Below, piece by piece: positions 1 through 8,240 of a stretch of DNA of 36,881 nt. How positions within the stretch are numbered: position 1 is the stretch's first letter; each line of letters opens with the position of its first letter. Source of the stretch: CAZDVQ01 sp964508975 (GTDB lineage: Bacteria > Bacteroidota > Bacteroidia > Chitinophagales > Saprospiraceae); assembly GCA_964508975.1 (NCBI GenBank), contig CAZDVQ010000044.1:1-36881 (forward strand), given 5' to 3'. The position numbers and the translations under genes are program-made. The notes under the pieces were generated by a model. The model searched no databases and was not told where the DNA came from. It saw only the letters and a program-made list of their open reading frames with translations.

Positions 1-74
1 AGCGCAGACGGGGTGGTTATAAATTCGAGAAAAATTAACGCTTAATGGCATTGACGTAGCGCAGACGGGGTGGT
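1..74. repeat. R2 repeat fragment, two direct end copies
   Basis: The 17-base end AGCGCAGACGGGGTGGT occurs twice in direct orientation (1-17 and 58-74). A 24-base module between them at 30-53 recurs exactly, in reverse complement, at 17841-17864, just outside another R2 copy. The window edge cuts this copy. Bases 107-137 also resemble a short remnant of the GGGCG end of repeat R1. Confidence 0.75.
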
Positions 75-163
75 AAATTACAATGAAAAAACAGAACCAA
101 TCATTCCTGCGCCCCCGCATAGCGCCGACGCGCCCAAATCATCTTTAAAATCACAATTTTGAT

Positions 164-171
164 TAATTTTG
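164..171 (+). promoter_or_regulatory. -7 box (TAATTTTG) of the U32 gene
   Basis: It matches the Bacteroidetes -7 consensus TAnnTTTG and lies 29 bases before the ATG at 201. I see no clear -33 TTG at the right distance. Its position argues against the upstream TTG (159) as start codon. Confidence 0.4.
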
Positions 172-200
172 CGGCCGACTTTTACACACCTCTACACCAC

Positions 201-1442
201 ATGAATCGATCTATCGAATTAATGTCGCCGGCCGGCTCTTACGAGTCGTTGATGGCGGCGATTAAAGCTGGCTGCAATTCCGTTTATTTTGGCGTTGAAC
301 AGCTTAACATGCGTGCCCGATCGTCGAATAATTTCACGCTTGATGACCTACGCAATATTGCCCAAATTGGCCAAGAAAACCAGGTTAAAACCTACCTGAC
401 GCTTAATACTATCTTGTACGACCACGACATTACGCTCATGAAGTCGATCGTGGCAACGGCCAAGGAAAGCGGCATTACGGCCATTATTGCATCTGACCAC
501 GCCGTGATGCACTATGCCCAAAAAATTGGGATGGAAATCCATATTTCGACGCAAAGTAACGTGTCGAACATTGATACCGTGGAGTTTTACGCCAGCTATG
601 CCGATGTCATCGTGTTGGCCCGCGAGCTGAGCCTGAAACAAGTGGCCGATATTGCCCGCGAAATCAAACGCCGCAACATTACTGGACCATCGGGCCGATT
701 GGTAGAACTTGAGATTTTTGCCCACGGGGCGCTCTGCATGGCCGTTTCGGGTAAATGTTACCTGAGTTTACACTCGCATTTTGCCTCCGCCAACCGTGGG
801 GCTTGTATCCAAAACTGCCGCCGCAGCTATATCGTGACCGATAAAGAAGAAGGCATTGAGTTTGAGGTGGACAATGAATATATAATGTCGGCTAAGGACC
901 TTTGTACCATTGATTTTATCGACAAAATCCTTGACGCTGGCGTGCGTGTGCTGAAAATTGAAGGCCGTGGCCGCTCGGCTGACTATGTCTACACCGCCAC
1001 TAAATGCTATAACGAGGCCATCAACGCATACTTGGACGGGACTTACAGCCCCGAAAAAATTGAAGCTTGGAAAACCGAGTTGGCCACCGTGTTTAACCGT
1101 GGTTTCTGGGACGGTTATTACCTGGGCCGTAAAATGGGCGAATGGAACGACGAGGCAGGCTCCAAATCGTCGAAACGCAAGGTGTACTTGGCCAAGGGCG
1201 TGAAATATTTTGACAGGGCCAAAGTGGCCGAGTTCGTGTGCGAATCGCAGAGCCTCAATACCGGCGACGAGGTGATTATTACAGGACCAACTACAGGCTA
1301 TGTTCAATTGATTGTGAACGAGTTACGCGTAGACGATAAACCCGTGGAGCAGGTTAAAAAAGGCGATGTTTTCAGCATGGCCATCGATGAAAAAATACGG
1401 CCCTCGGATAAATTGTACAAACTAGTGCCAACTAAATCATGA
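201..1442 (+). CDS. U32 family protein, probable tRNA hydroxylation protein (TrhP-like)
   Basis: A 413-aa protein starting at ATG 201 (MNRSIELMSPAGSYESLMAA). The frame is open back to a TTG at 159, but the N-terminus aligns with U32 proteins from 201 and a -7 box lies at 164. The U32 signature is intact: E171-x-F-A-H-G-A-L-C179, then C186, C202 and C206, the four cysteines that hold an Fe-S cluster in this family. Characterised members (TrhP/YegQ, RlhA, UbiU/V) are RNA- or ubiquinone-hydroxylation factors, not proven peptidases. At this length (YegQ about 450, YrrO about 420 aa) TrhP, which makes 5-hydroxyuridine at tRNA position 34, is the best guess. It overlaps the following ferredoxin gene by 4 bases (ATGA), suggesting translational coupling and a dedicated electron donor. 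Family is certain; the exact substrate is inferred. Confidence 0.9.
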   Translation: MNRSIELMSPAGSYESLMAAIKAGCNSVYFGVEQLNMRARSSNNFTLDDLRNIAQIGQENQVKTYLTLNTILYDHDITLMKSIVATAKESGITAIIASDHAVMHYAQKIGMEIHISTQSNVSNIDTVEFYASYADVIVLARELSLKQVADIAREIKRRNITGPSGRLVELEIFAHGALCMAVSGKCYLSLHSHFASANRGACIQNCRRSYIVTDKEEGIEFEVDNEYIMSAKDLCTIDFIDKILDAGVRVLKIEGRGRSADYVYTATKCYNEAINAYLDGTYSPEKIEAWKTELATVFNRGFWDGYYLGRKMGEWNDEAGSKSSKRKVYLAKGVKYFDRAKVAEFVCESQSLNTGDEVIITGPTTGYVQLIVNELRVDDKPVEQVKKGDVFSMAIDEKIRPSDKLYKLVPTKS

Positions 1443-1672
1443 TCCGTATTGTTCAGCAAAGGGCAAAATGCATTGGCTGTAATGCTTGTGTGGAGGCCGC
1501 CGATTACCGTTGGCGTATTTCAACCCGTGATGGCAAATGCACGCTCGTTGGGGGCAAAGACAAGAGCGGCTTCTACTCGGTTTTAGTGCCCGACCACGAG
1601 TTAGACGACAACCTGCTGGCCGCTAAGAATTGCCCCGTAAACATCATTAAGATTATTCCGCTTAATAGTTAA
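1439..1672 (+). CDS. small single-cluster ferredoxin
   Basis: A 77-aa protein with C11-x2-C14-x2-C17 and a distant C65-P, the pattern of a single [4Fe-4S] (or [3Fe-4S]) ferredoxin. C34 lies between and is not in the usual motif. The start codon sits inside the stop of the U32 gene, and the next gene begins 5 bases after this stop, so the three are probably one transcript. TrhP-type tRNA hydroxylation is reported to depend on Fe-S assembly and ferredoxin, so a role as redox partner of the upstream protein is plausible. That partnership is inferred from adjacency. Confidence 0.88.
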   Translation: MIRIVQQRAKCIGCNACVEAADYRWRISTRDGKCTLVGGKDKSGFYSVLVPDHELDDNLLAAKNCPVNIIKIIPLNS

Positions 1673-1676
1673 CTCC

Positions 1677-2336
1677 ATGAAACAAGCCGACTTTATCCAG
1701 TTGAAATCAAGCATCGAGGCCCAAGGCGCCGAGCTGGTAGTGGTATCAAAGCTGCAACAACTGGACAAGGTGCTGGAGATTTATCATTACGGCCAAAGGG
1801 CATTTGCCGAAAACCGCGTGCAAGATTTGCTTGAAAAACAAGCTGCCATGCCCGCTGATGTAGCCTGGCACTTGATCGGTCATTTGCAAAGCAACAAGGT
1901 GAAGTACATCGCGCCGTTTATTGCTTTGATACACTCGGTGGATAGCCTGGAACTCTTGCTAGAAATCAACAAGCAAGCCGCGAAGCAAGATCGAGTAATA
2001 CCTTGTTTGTTACAATTCCATGTGGCTCAGGAGGATAGTAAATTCGGGATGGACTTGGCTACAGCACAGGCTTTGATTCAATCGACTGAGTTTAGCCAAT
2101 GCCAAAATATCCGGCTAGAAGGCATTATGGGTATGGCTAGTTTTACCGATGATACCGCGCAAATCAGGGCAGAATTCAAGCAACTGAAAAGCATATTCGA
2201 GCAATTGAAGCAACAGTTTTTTGCCCAAGCGGAATCGTTTAGAACAATTTCGATGGGCATGTCGGGCGATTACCAGTTGGCGCTGGAAGAAGGCTCAACG
2301 ATGTTGCGGATTGGGTCATTATTGTTTAAGGATTAG
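1677..2336 (+). CDS. YggS/PROSC family pyridoxal-phosphate-binding protein
   Basis: A 219-aa protein with the alanine-racemase-like N-terminal barrel fold of the YggS/PLPBP family, which buffers pyridoxal phosphate and affects amino-acid and vitamin B6 homeostasis without a known reaction. The PLP lysine is K25 in VVVSK. Other family marks are A-E-N-R-V-Q-D (44-50), W-H-L-I-G-H-L-Q-S-N-K (64-74) and S-M-G-M-S-x-D near residue 193. The length is typical (about 220-235). It follows the ferredoxin after 4 bases and is probably cotranscribed with it. No functional link to the tRNA-modification pair is evident. Confidence 0.93.
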   Translation: MKQADFIQLKSSIEAQGAELVVVSKLQQLDKVLEIYHYGQRAFAENRVQDLLEKQAAMPADVAWHLIGHLQSNKVKYIAPFIALIHSVDSLELLLEINKQAAKQDRVIPCLLQFHVAQEDSKFGMDLATAQALIQSTEFSQCQNIRLEGIMGMASFTDDTAQIRAEFKQLKSIFEQLKQQFFAQAESFRTISMGMSGDYQLALEEGSTMLRIGSLLFKD

Positions 2337-2337
2337 C

Positions 2338-2506
2338 GCCTCACCCCGTCACGCACTAGCGTGCGTGCCACCCCTCTCCACAGGCACACGCTACGCGTGT
2401 TGTAGAGAGGGGACTTACACTCCTGGCACGGCTTCTTTACCCTCTCCGCACGCGAGTTTACGAGCGTTCTAGGGGAGAGGGTCGCCGCAGAGCGGCGGGG
2501 TGAGGC
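2338..2506. repeat. intergenic palindromic element (R5-related)
   Basis: Outer arms GCCTCACCCC (2338-2347) and GGGGTGAGGC (2497-2506) pair perfectly. Inside are smaller hairpins, e.g. CGCACTAGCGTGCG near 2351, and CCCTCTCC / GGAGAGGG arms. It fills the gap between yggS and the DjlA-like gene. A fragment of the same end (GGCGGGGTGAGGC) recurs near 21438. Confidence 0.7.
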
Positions 2507-2547
2507 ACTATTTAGGGTCGTTTCAATTAATAAAATTCATACAGCAC

Positions 2548-3285
2548 ATGTCGTTAAATAGATGGATTGGAGCCGGTATCGGCTGGGTAATTGGTGTTGG
2601 CCCGATTGGAGCCGTGATTGGAGCAGCTTTGGGCTATGGCGCTGGCAGTTTGCTAGACGAGTTTCGCAAACGTGGCCTCTTGAACCTCGATACAAAGCCC
2701 ATAAGCGAGGAAGACGATTTTATCCTCAGCATGATTGTGTTGGCCTCGGCGGTGATCAAGGCTGATGGCAAGGTGGACAAGCACGAGCTGGCCTATGTAC
2801 GTACCTACCTAGCCGATTATTTTGGCAATGCCTACATCTCGGACTATATCTATATTTTTGAACAGGTGCTGCCACAGCAGTTCAATATCGACCAGGTGTG
2901 CAAGCAGATTAGCAGCAACAGCAGCTATGAATCGAGGGTGGTGATGCTGGAATTCCTGTTTGGCATCGCCGCCGCCGACTACGACATTGCCGATTCAGAA
3001 GTGGAGCTTATCCAGCAAATATCCAATAAACTGGGCATTGATAGCCGTGATTTCCAATCGGTTGCAGCTATGCATCTACCTACCGTAGATGGACCATACA
3101 AAATCCTTGAACTCAAACCATCCGCCTCCGACGCCGAGGTAAAAGCGGCTTACCGCGCCATGTTGCAGAAATTCCATCCTGATAAGGTGGCGCACATCGG
3201 TGAAGGGGCCATGCGTGCTGCCCGTGAGCAGTTTGACAAAATCCAAAAAGCCTACGAGCAAATTAAGAAAGAGAGAGGATTTTAG
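2548..3285 (+). CDS. djlA: TerB/J-domain co-chaperone, DjlA-like
   Basis: A 245-aa protein starting at ATG 2548. The frame is open to a GTG at 2500, but that lies inside a palindromic repeat. Residues 5-35 are a Gly-rich hydrophobic segment with GxxxG spacing, a likely membrane anchor like that of DjlA. Residues about 50-155 are an acidic helical TerB-like domain. Residues about 183-245 are a J domain with H210-P-D212. The order (membrane segment, TerB-like, C-terminal J) is that of DjlA, a membrane co-chaperone that stimulates DnaK ATPase. It converges on mnmE. Confidence 0.85.
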   Translation: MSLNRWIGAGIGWVIGVGPIGAVIGAALGYGAGSLLDEFRKRGLLNLDTKPISEEDDFILSMIVLASAVIKADGKVDKHELAYVRTYLADYFGNAYISDYIYIFEQVLPQQFNIDQVCKQISSNSSYESRVVMLEFLFGIAAADYDIADSEVELIQQISNKLGIDSRDFQSVAAMHLPTVDGPYKILELKPSASDAEVKAAYRAMLQKFHPDKVAHIGEGAMRAAREQFDKIQKAYEQIKKERGF

Positions 3286-3340
3286 TAGAGCAGAGGGCAG
3301 AGGGCAGAGTGCTGAGTGGCGTAGAATCTAAAACTTTGGA

Positions 3341-3443
3341 CCGGTCAAGCGTAGCTCGGCCTACCCCCCGCTACCAACGGACGCGCAGCGTCCTGTGCAG
3401 TGGAGGGGGTCGACGCAAAGCGGCGGGGGGAGGCGCAAATTAG
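3341..3443. repeat. R5 dispersed repeat, copy 1
   Basis: About 100 bases nearly identical to 26709-26810 in the same orientation: CCGGTC.AGCG..AGCTCGG, then CTACCAACGGACGCG, TGTGCAGTGGAGGGGGTCGA and GGCGGGGGGAGGCGCAAATT. It is internally palindromic (CCCCCCG against CGGGGGG). It lies between the convergent DjlA-like and mnmE genes. Confidence 0.85.
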
Positions 3444-3470
3444 AGCAGAGTTAAGAGGGCAGAGTACTTT

Positions 3471-4847
3471 CTACTTTCCTATACAAAACTTGCTAAAAAT
3501 ATATTCTAACAAATCATCTACGTCTACGTGCCCTGTTATCTCACCCAGTGCATTTAGGCCATACCTTATGTCCATGGCCAGTAAATCGCCGCTAGTGCCG
3601 ATGTCAAGACCTTGCAGAACTTGAAGCAATGAAGTGTTGGCCTTGAGCAAAGCTTCATAGTGCCGAACATTACTCACCGTAACGTTGCTCGTGCCTGGTT
3701 TGAGCAGTTTCAGTAAGTCGAGCAGTTGTTTTTTGACAAATTGCACATCATCGGGGCGTTTAGCCGATAGAAAGTGCAGGTTGCTGTACACTTGGTATAT
3801 CCCGCCAATACTTTGCCAGCCTTCAAGGATGAGGTCCGACTTGTTGGCGATGATTAATATTGGTGCGCTGGGATTGCTGTTGCTAATTTCCTCGATGTCC
3901 TTTTCGAGTTCGGTAAAACTAAGTGCGGTGATGTCAAATACATAGATAATAGCTTGAGCCTTAGCAATTTGTTCACGGGCACGGCTTACCCCGATTTGCT
4001 CAATCTGGTCATCGCTTTCGCGGATACCAGCGGTATCGATGAGGCGGAAATGCACGCCTTCAATATTGAGGGTGTTTTCAACTTTATCGCGGGTAGTCCC
4101 GGCAATTTCCGACACGATAGAAACCTCATCGTTGGAGAGGGCGTTAATCCAGCTTGATTTCCCGGCATTGGGGCGGCCCACGATAGCGGTGGCCACGCCA
4201 TTTTTTAGCACGTTCCCCATCATGAACGATTGCAGTAAGCTTTCAATACGGGCGTTAATATGCTTCACCAGGTCTTTCAGGTCGTTGCGGTTAGCAAACT
4301 CCACGTCTTCCTCGCCGAAATCGAGTTCCAGTTCAATGAGTGCGGCAAACTCAATCAAACGTTCGCGTAGGATGCCAATTTCTTTCGAGATACCGCCCCG
4401 CATTTGCTGCATGGCCATCTGGTGTGCCGATTCAGACTCGGCGGCGATAAGGTCGCCAACGGCCTCGGCTTGGCTGAGGTCCAGTTTGCCGTTGAGGAAG
4501 GCGCGCATGGTAAACTCGCCTGGTTTCGCCAGGCGGGCACCGGCACGGATAAAGCGCTCCAGCAGGCGTTGTTGAATATACATAGAGCCGTGGCAGGACA
4601 CTTCCACGGTATTTTCGCCGGTGTAGGAATGTGGTCCAACAAATAGGCTGACCAGCACCTCATCTATAATGTCCTGCTCCTCCGACAAAATTTTCCCCAA
4701 GTGCATCGTATGTGATGCCTGTTGTTCCAGGTTTTTGCCTTTAAAGGTTTGGTTACAGATGCGTATAGCATCGGTTCCAGACAAACGGATAACTGCGATA
4801 GCCCCGACGCCTGGGGCAGTGGCAATAGCAGCGATGGTATCTTGCAC
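3471..4847 (-). CDS. mnmE: tRNA modification GTPase MnmE
   Basis: A 458-aa protein, full length for the family. Residues 1-120 form the tetrahydrofolate-binding N-domain. The inserted G domain has G1 GRPNAGKSS (224-232), G2 TTRD (251-254), G3 DTAG (271-274) and G4 NKSD (335-338). The C-terminus is the hallmark C455-I-G-K. With MnmG it installs carboxymethylaminomethyl (or aminomethyl) groups on U34 of tRNAs reading two-codon boxes. The start is GTG (4845-4847); MQDTIAAIATAPGVGAIAV aligns with family N-termini and no ATG fits upstream. A promoter with TATTTTTG and TTG boxes lies just upstream. Confidence 0.97.
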   Translation of the reverse strand: MQDTIAAIATAPGVGAIAVIRLSGTDAIRICNQTFKGKNLEQQASHTMHLGKILSEEQDIIDEVLVSLFVGPHSYTGENTVEVSCHGSMYIQQRLLERFIRAGARLAKPGEFTMRAFLNGKLDLSQAEAVGDLIAAESESAHQMAMQQMRGGISKEIGILRERLIEFAALIELELDFGEEDVEFANRNDLKDLVKHINARIESLLQSFMMGNVLKNGVATAIVGRPNAGKSSWINALSNDEVSIVSEIAGTTRDKVENTLNIEGVHFRLIDTAGIRESDDQIEQIGVSRAREQIAKAQAIIYVFDITALSFTELEKDIEEISNSNPSAPILIIANKSDLILEGWQSIGGIYQVYSNLHFLSAKRPDDVQFVKKQLLDLLKLLKPGTSNVTVSNVRHYEALLKANTSLLQVLQGLDIGTSGDLLAMDIRYGLNALGEITGHVDVDDLLEYIFSKFCIGK

Positions 4848-4876
4848 GGGGTGGGGATTTAGGCTTAATTCGAGTG

Positions 4877-4909
4877 CAAAAATAGGTTATTCCGTTGAAC
4901 TATGAACAA
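4877..4909 (-). promoter_or_regulatory. mnmE promoter
   Basis: On the minus strand TTG (4907-4909) is followed after 22 bases by TATTTTTG (4877-4884), matching the Bacteroidetes -33/-7 pattern. The predicted leader is only about 25 bases before the GTG start. Confidence 0.5.
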
Positions 4910-5076
4910 TGAATGGGGGGCACTGGGCTATTATCTGCCTTGCCAGTCCAAGGGTGGGGGCAAGCCCCGCCCTACATAGAAATTTAAATGTTGTACCATT
5001 ATGAACCCAAAATCAAAAAAGTCATTTCGCCATTTATTCATTTCATCCATAATCATTTCCTCATTTGTTCATTTTG

Positions 5077-5201
5077 GGCGTTGCGGCCTACGGCCGCCGC
5101 TGTCCTTCGGGGTTCGCTATTCGCTCCGTGCTGCGCACCGCGGCTTGCAGCCGCGCCCTCCGGCCAGCTAACGCGAACACGGCAGCAAAGCTGCCGTGTT
5201 T
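5077..5201 (+). repeat. R1 dispersed repeat, copy 1 (left flank of the island)
   Basis: It starts at GGGCGTTGCGGCCTACGGCC and ends in a perfect hairpin AACACGGCAGC/GCTGCCGTGTT (5177-5201). The roughly 65 bases before it (from about 5010, rich in TTCATTTATTCATT) are also shared with the copy at 17412, in the same orientation, on the other side of the restriction island. Confidence 0.85.
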
Positions 5202-5309
5202 TAATGGTTAATAATAAATGGTTAATTGTTAATGAATTATATGCTTAATGCCATACCACAACAGCAGTAGAGCCGACCAACCTGGGCGGCTCAGCGCCTT
5301 TTAGTTGTT

Positions 5310-5530
5310 CTGCCCCCCTGTCACTACGCTGCGCTTGTGACATCCCCCCACTCGCATGCGCTCGCGTGGGGAACTCGTTTTTTGGGCTGCACAGGCAGGA
5401 TATTTCAAGCCTTATAACCTTTAAACATTGGAAAACTAGCAGATAAAATCTGCCCGTAAAAATATCGAGTTCCCCACGCGAGCGTATGCGAGTGGGGGGA
5501 TGTCTGAACGAAGTGAAGACAGGGGGGCAG
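5310..5530. repeat. long inverted repeat, about 65-base arms
   Basis: Left arm 5310-5377 and right arm 5466-5530 are nearly perfect reverse complements, sharing TGCCCCCCTGTC, CATCCCCCCACTCGCAT and CTCGCGTGGGGAACTCG. They are separated by 88 bases of AT-rich loop. It lies 3' of the minus-strand nuclease-like gene and could fold into a stable transcript stem. Confidence 0.85.
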
Positions 5531-5568
5531 ACGCCAGCAAACTCCGGCACTAACTGCGCTAATAGCCC

Positions 5569-6206
5569 TTACTTAATTACCTGGCCCAAGAACAATACGC
5601 CTTTGGAGGTATAGTCAGCTTCATGCTTAACACCAAAATGTACGTTGTGGATGCCTTTTTCCTGCCATGCATAGCTCATAGTTGTTTTTTCTGAAAATGC
5701 TGTGGTATCAATTGGTTCCAACGATTTTTCTACTTCTTTGCCCCAGAACATAACCATTACAAAACTAAGCTTATTCATTTTTTTAAAAGTTAATAAATCA
5801 TCTCCATCTGATTTTTCAATACAACTAAGTTGTTGACCAGCTTGATCTAATGCAGCTTTGGCCGCTTTGTGCCAAGTCTTTTTACTAGGGCTAGATTCAA
5901 CGAAAACCTGTTTAACCTCGATGAAATAGACTGCATCATTATATACAGCCCAATAATCAACCCTACCATATTTGCGCTCTAATTCAGCCGTTGGCTCTTT
6001 TTGGATTCTATTTACAGGGATTCCTGCATCAGCGCCTGGCATATATCTCCCAAGGCCATGGTAATGGCTGTTTTTGTTTGTTGCTCCCCAAACAGGTACT
6101 TGGGGTATTTAACTACATTTTGGTAGTTTGTAAAGTGTTGGATGGTCTTCAGTACCAGGCTTTTGAAAAATGCGGAGTCTTGGGCGGTTGGGTCGAAGGT
6201 GGTCAT
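5569..6206 (-). pseudogene. PD-(D/E)XK-like protein gene split by a -1 frameshift
   Basis: Two overlapping frames, 6206-6012 and 6042-5569, together make one protein. One extra G in the GGG run (minus strand; 6049-6051) joins them as ...TAITMALG-RYMPGADAGIPVN..., giving 212 aa. The joined product has a restriction-nuclease-like core: E75 in AELERKYG, D84 in RVDYW, and E97-V-K99 in YFIEVKQ after a hydrophobic strand. I do not recognise a named family. It is transcribed away from the three-gene nuclease operon across a 261-base AT-rich gap. The base loss may be true decay, a switchable run or a sequencing error. If translated as is, the downstream frame could still start at ATG 6042 but would lack the first 55 residues. 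Confidence 0.6.
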
Positions 6207-6430
6207 GGGTTAATTTAGGCTTTCTAAAAATTATTGGGGTAAAGGTATATTTTTTACTCAAAGCTTATATATAACAGTAAATATTTACATATATTTGTGC
6301 TGTAAAATGGTTATACTTTATGGGTTGCATAAAGTTAGGTTTTACAGAGTTCCGGGGGGAGAATTTAATAATTGTATTTACATAAAAGTCGTACTCTCAG
6401 GATGGGAAAAGATTGCACATGTGACTTATT

Positions 6431-6444
6431 CTAAATTAATTTAG
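6431..6444. promoter_or_regulatory. perfect 14-bp palindrome, possible operator
   Basis: CTAAATTAATTTAG is a perfect palindrome 23 bases before the ATG of the nuclease operon. A second palindrome, CACATGTG, lies at 6415-6422. The region is AT-rich, so chance is possible. A TATATTTG box at 6290-6297 is the only consensus-like -7 element I see for this operon. Confidence 0.3.
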
Positions 6445-6467
6445 CACTAATATTTAAACGTTTATCA

Positions 6468-7607
6468 ATGAATACTTTTGAGAATTCAGACACTACTTTG
6501 CAGAAGATTATCTCAAACTATAAAAAAGCTCTTTTGGAGCGGAGTAAACGTGGATTTAATTTATTGACTGTCTCGACCAGCACTTCCCATTTAGAAAACT
6601 TCCACAGTGATATTATAGCCGAACTTTTAAACCCAAACGGATTGCATGGGGAGAATAACTTGTTTTTTGAAGTATTCCTTGATTTCCTTACTAAGTTTAC
6701 GAAAATAAACATAGATAAAAATGATTTTAGTAGACCAGTAATTTCTAGGGAAAAAGGTAGGATTGACATATGGGTGAGAGACGAAATCAGTAAAAAAAGT
6801 ATTATTATTGAAAATAAAATTAATAATGCGCCTGACCAAGATGAACAGATAAAAAGATATTTCGAATTCTCTAAAGACTCGTCATATGAAGTAGTATGTA
6901 TCGCTTATTTAAGCCTGGATGGCTTGAAATTGGCCCCGGAAACTGGTATTTCAGTGATAGATGATTTGATTATTAACATACCAGCGTTTAATAAATCAAC
7001 TTTAGATTTATATAGTGGCTGGTTGATGGAATCCTTGAAAATTAAAATGGATGATCATGCTTATACTTTCGTGTTTCAATATGCCCAATCAATCACTCAT
7101 TTAGCAAATCAAGTTTTACTCATGGATACTAAAGAAGAATTCTATAACTATATTTCCAATAAGCCTAATTTTGAAAATATTTCAACGCTTGTTGATTTAA
7201 AAAATAGCCTTCATGTCTATAGAGCAGATCGCTTTATTAAGCAAATTGATAGTTATCATCCTTTTAAAGTAAAGAAACGATATGATGCAAACTACTGGTT
7301 ATTTCAAAATCTCAGTATAGACGGAAATGATTATAAAGTTGATATATTTTTTAGGGAAAATGGTGAGGCTGAAATTCATTTTTGGAATCCAAACCAAAGC
7401 GAGCATAATGTTCAAGAAAAGAATACGAAGTATTTACTTGAACAGATTGGTATTTATTCAGAATTCCTGCCCAATGGCTATGGAGGGGGACACTTTAAAA
7501 CCTTTAGTATGGAGGACTATGAATACAACATCGCTAAAATTGATAAATCACTATTAGATTTATTCGTGAGACTATTAGCTGGACTAAAAAAAATTGTACA
7601 AATTTAA
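6468..7607 (+). CDS. PD-(D/E)XK nuclease superfamily protein (PDDEXK_4-like)
   Basis: A 379-aa protein. The N-terminal third carries the nuclease core: H46-S-D in the helix FHSDIIAELLNP, D100 in GRIDIW, and E115-N-K117 in SIIIENKINN, followed by Q127-x3-Y131, the pattern of PDDEXK_4-type domains (PF14281 by recall). Residues 140-379 look like a mixed alpha/beta accessory domain of unknown role. Such proteins are common in defence islands and next to restriction systems. It is first in a three-gene plus-strand run; the next ATG lies 10 bases after its stop. The region is visibly more AT-rich than the flanking housekeeping genes, suggesting transfer. Nuclease activity is inferred from motifs only. 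Confidence 0.78.
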   Translation: MNTFENSDTTLQKIISNYKKALLERSKRGFNLLTVSTSTSHLENFHSDIIAELLNPNGLHGENNLFFEVFLDFLTKFTKINIDKNDFSRPVISREKGRIDIWVRDEISKKSIIIENKINNAPDQDEQIKRYFEFSKDSSYEVVCIAYLSLDGLKLAPETGISVIDDLIINIPAFNKSTLDLYSGWLMESLKIKMDDHAYTFVFQYAQSITHLANQVLLMDTKEEFYNYISNKPNFENISTLVDLKNSLHVYRADRFIKQIDSYHPFKVKKRYDANYWLFQNLSIDGNDYKVDIFFRENGEAEIHFWNPNQSEHNVQEKNTKYLLEQIGIYSEFLPNGYGGGHFKTFSMEDYEYNIAKIDKSLLDLFVRLLAGLKKIVQI

Positions 7608-7617
7608 AATACCACCA

Positions 7618-8229
7618 ATGAAAACCTACACCAATGGGGTCCCGGTATTCTTCAATTACCGAGAAGAAGGAACAGATAACGGCTATGAAAGCATCCAAGA
7701 TTTTTTCTTGAGCTGGACTTTGCGTTGTGGTATTGAGCAAGTCAAAAATGACAATGAACTACTGCACAAATATTCGAAACAAATTTTGCTAAACTTGCTT
7801 TTCGCTAAAGATGAACCCGTGAGTGATGTGGGTAATTATTTGATAAAATCAGTTCGTACCAGACGTCAATACCACGGTACCATTGATTTGTTCGTAATGG
7901 TTGAGTTAGAATACAAAAACGTACCAAAGGTTTATTACTTGAACATTGAAAACAAATGGTACACATCAACTAGCCCCAATCAATTGAAAAGTAACTGGAC
8001 AAAGGCTTGCCAAGGAATAGATGATGTAGAAAGTATTATACACCTAATCATCTTTGCAGACGACACGGAAAAGAATAAAATATCACCCGCCTTACATGCT
8101 CAATTCCCCGCTTTAAAAATGCTGAGTATTGACAAAATATTTAGCATGGCTATACCAGACAAAAAACAACTAACGGGCAACTGTCTTTTTGACGAATATT
8201 GGTTCAAGCTCAGTTTTCAAAACCCATAA
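7618..8229 (+). CDS. small PD-(D/E)XK-like protein
   Basis: A 203-aa protein from ATG 7618; a TTG at 7594 in the same frame would overlap the previous gene. It shows D90 in HGTIDLFVMVEL and E111-N-K113 in YYLNIENKWYTS, then Q122-L, so the D...IENK...QL arrangement of the upstream protein is repeated although overall sequences differ. This suggests a second nuclease-like subunit. I know no named family for it. The middle gene of the set, it lies 10 bases after one and 11 bases before the other, so coordinate expression is likely. No signal peptide or membrane segment is visible. Function beyond a putative nuclease fold is unknown. Confidence 0.62.
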   Translation: MKTYTNGVPVFFNYREEGTDNGYESIQDFFLSWTLRCGIEQVKNDNELLHKYSKQILLNLLFAKDEPVSDVGNYLIKSVRTRRQYHGTIDLFVMVELEYKNVPKVYYLNIENKWYTSTSPNQLKSNWTKACQGIDDVESIIHLIIFADDTEKNKISPALHAQFPALKMLSIDKIFSMAIPDKKQLTGNCLFDEYWFKLSFQNP

Positions 8230-8240
8230 ATAATTAACTT

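Larger units (their letters stand above)
4848..5568. other. 721-bp gap without genes: mnmE promoter and repeats
   Basis: It holds the mnmE promoter, a GTAGGGCGGGGCTTGCCCCC-type palindrome (reverse complement near 4950-4977) that reappears inside an R1 copy at 18316, an R1 repeat (5077-5201), and a long inverted repeat (5310-5530). Open frames here read through repeat sequence and have no family resemblance. Confidence 0.7.

Noticed and set aside
2500..2547. GTG start extending the DjlA-like protein by 16 residues
   Set aside because: The extension lies in the arm of a palindromic repeat, while the ATG at 2548 begins a typical membrane segment.
5177..5201. Terminator of a neighbouring gene
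   Set aside because: The hairpin is the standard end of R1 and recurs at 18238 and 26836 in the same context. It has only a short T run and no gene ends beside it, although it might stop stray transcripts.
5569..6206. Programmed -1 frameshifting at the split nuclease-like gene
   Set aside because: There is no X-XXY-YYZ slippery heptamer with a downstream stem at the junction. A missing base in GGG is simpler.
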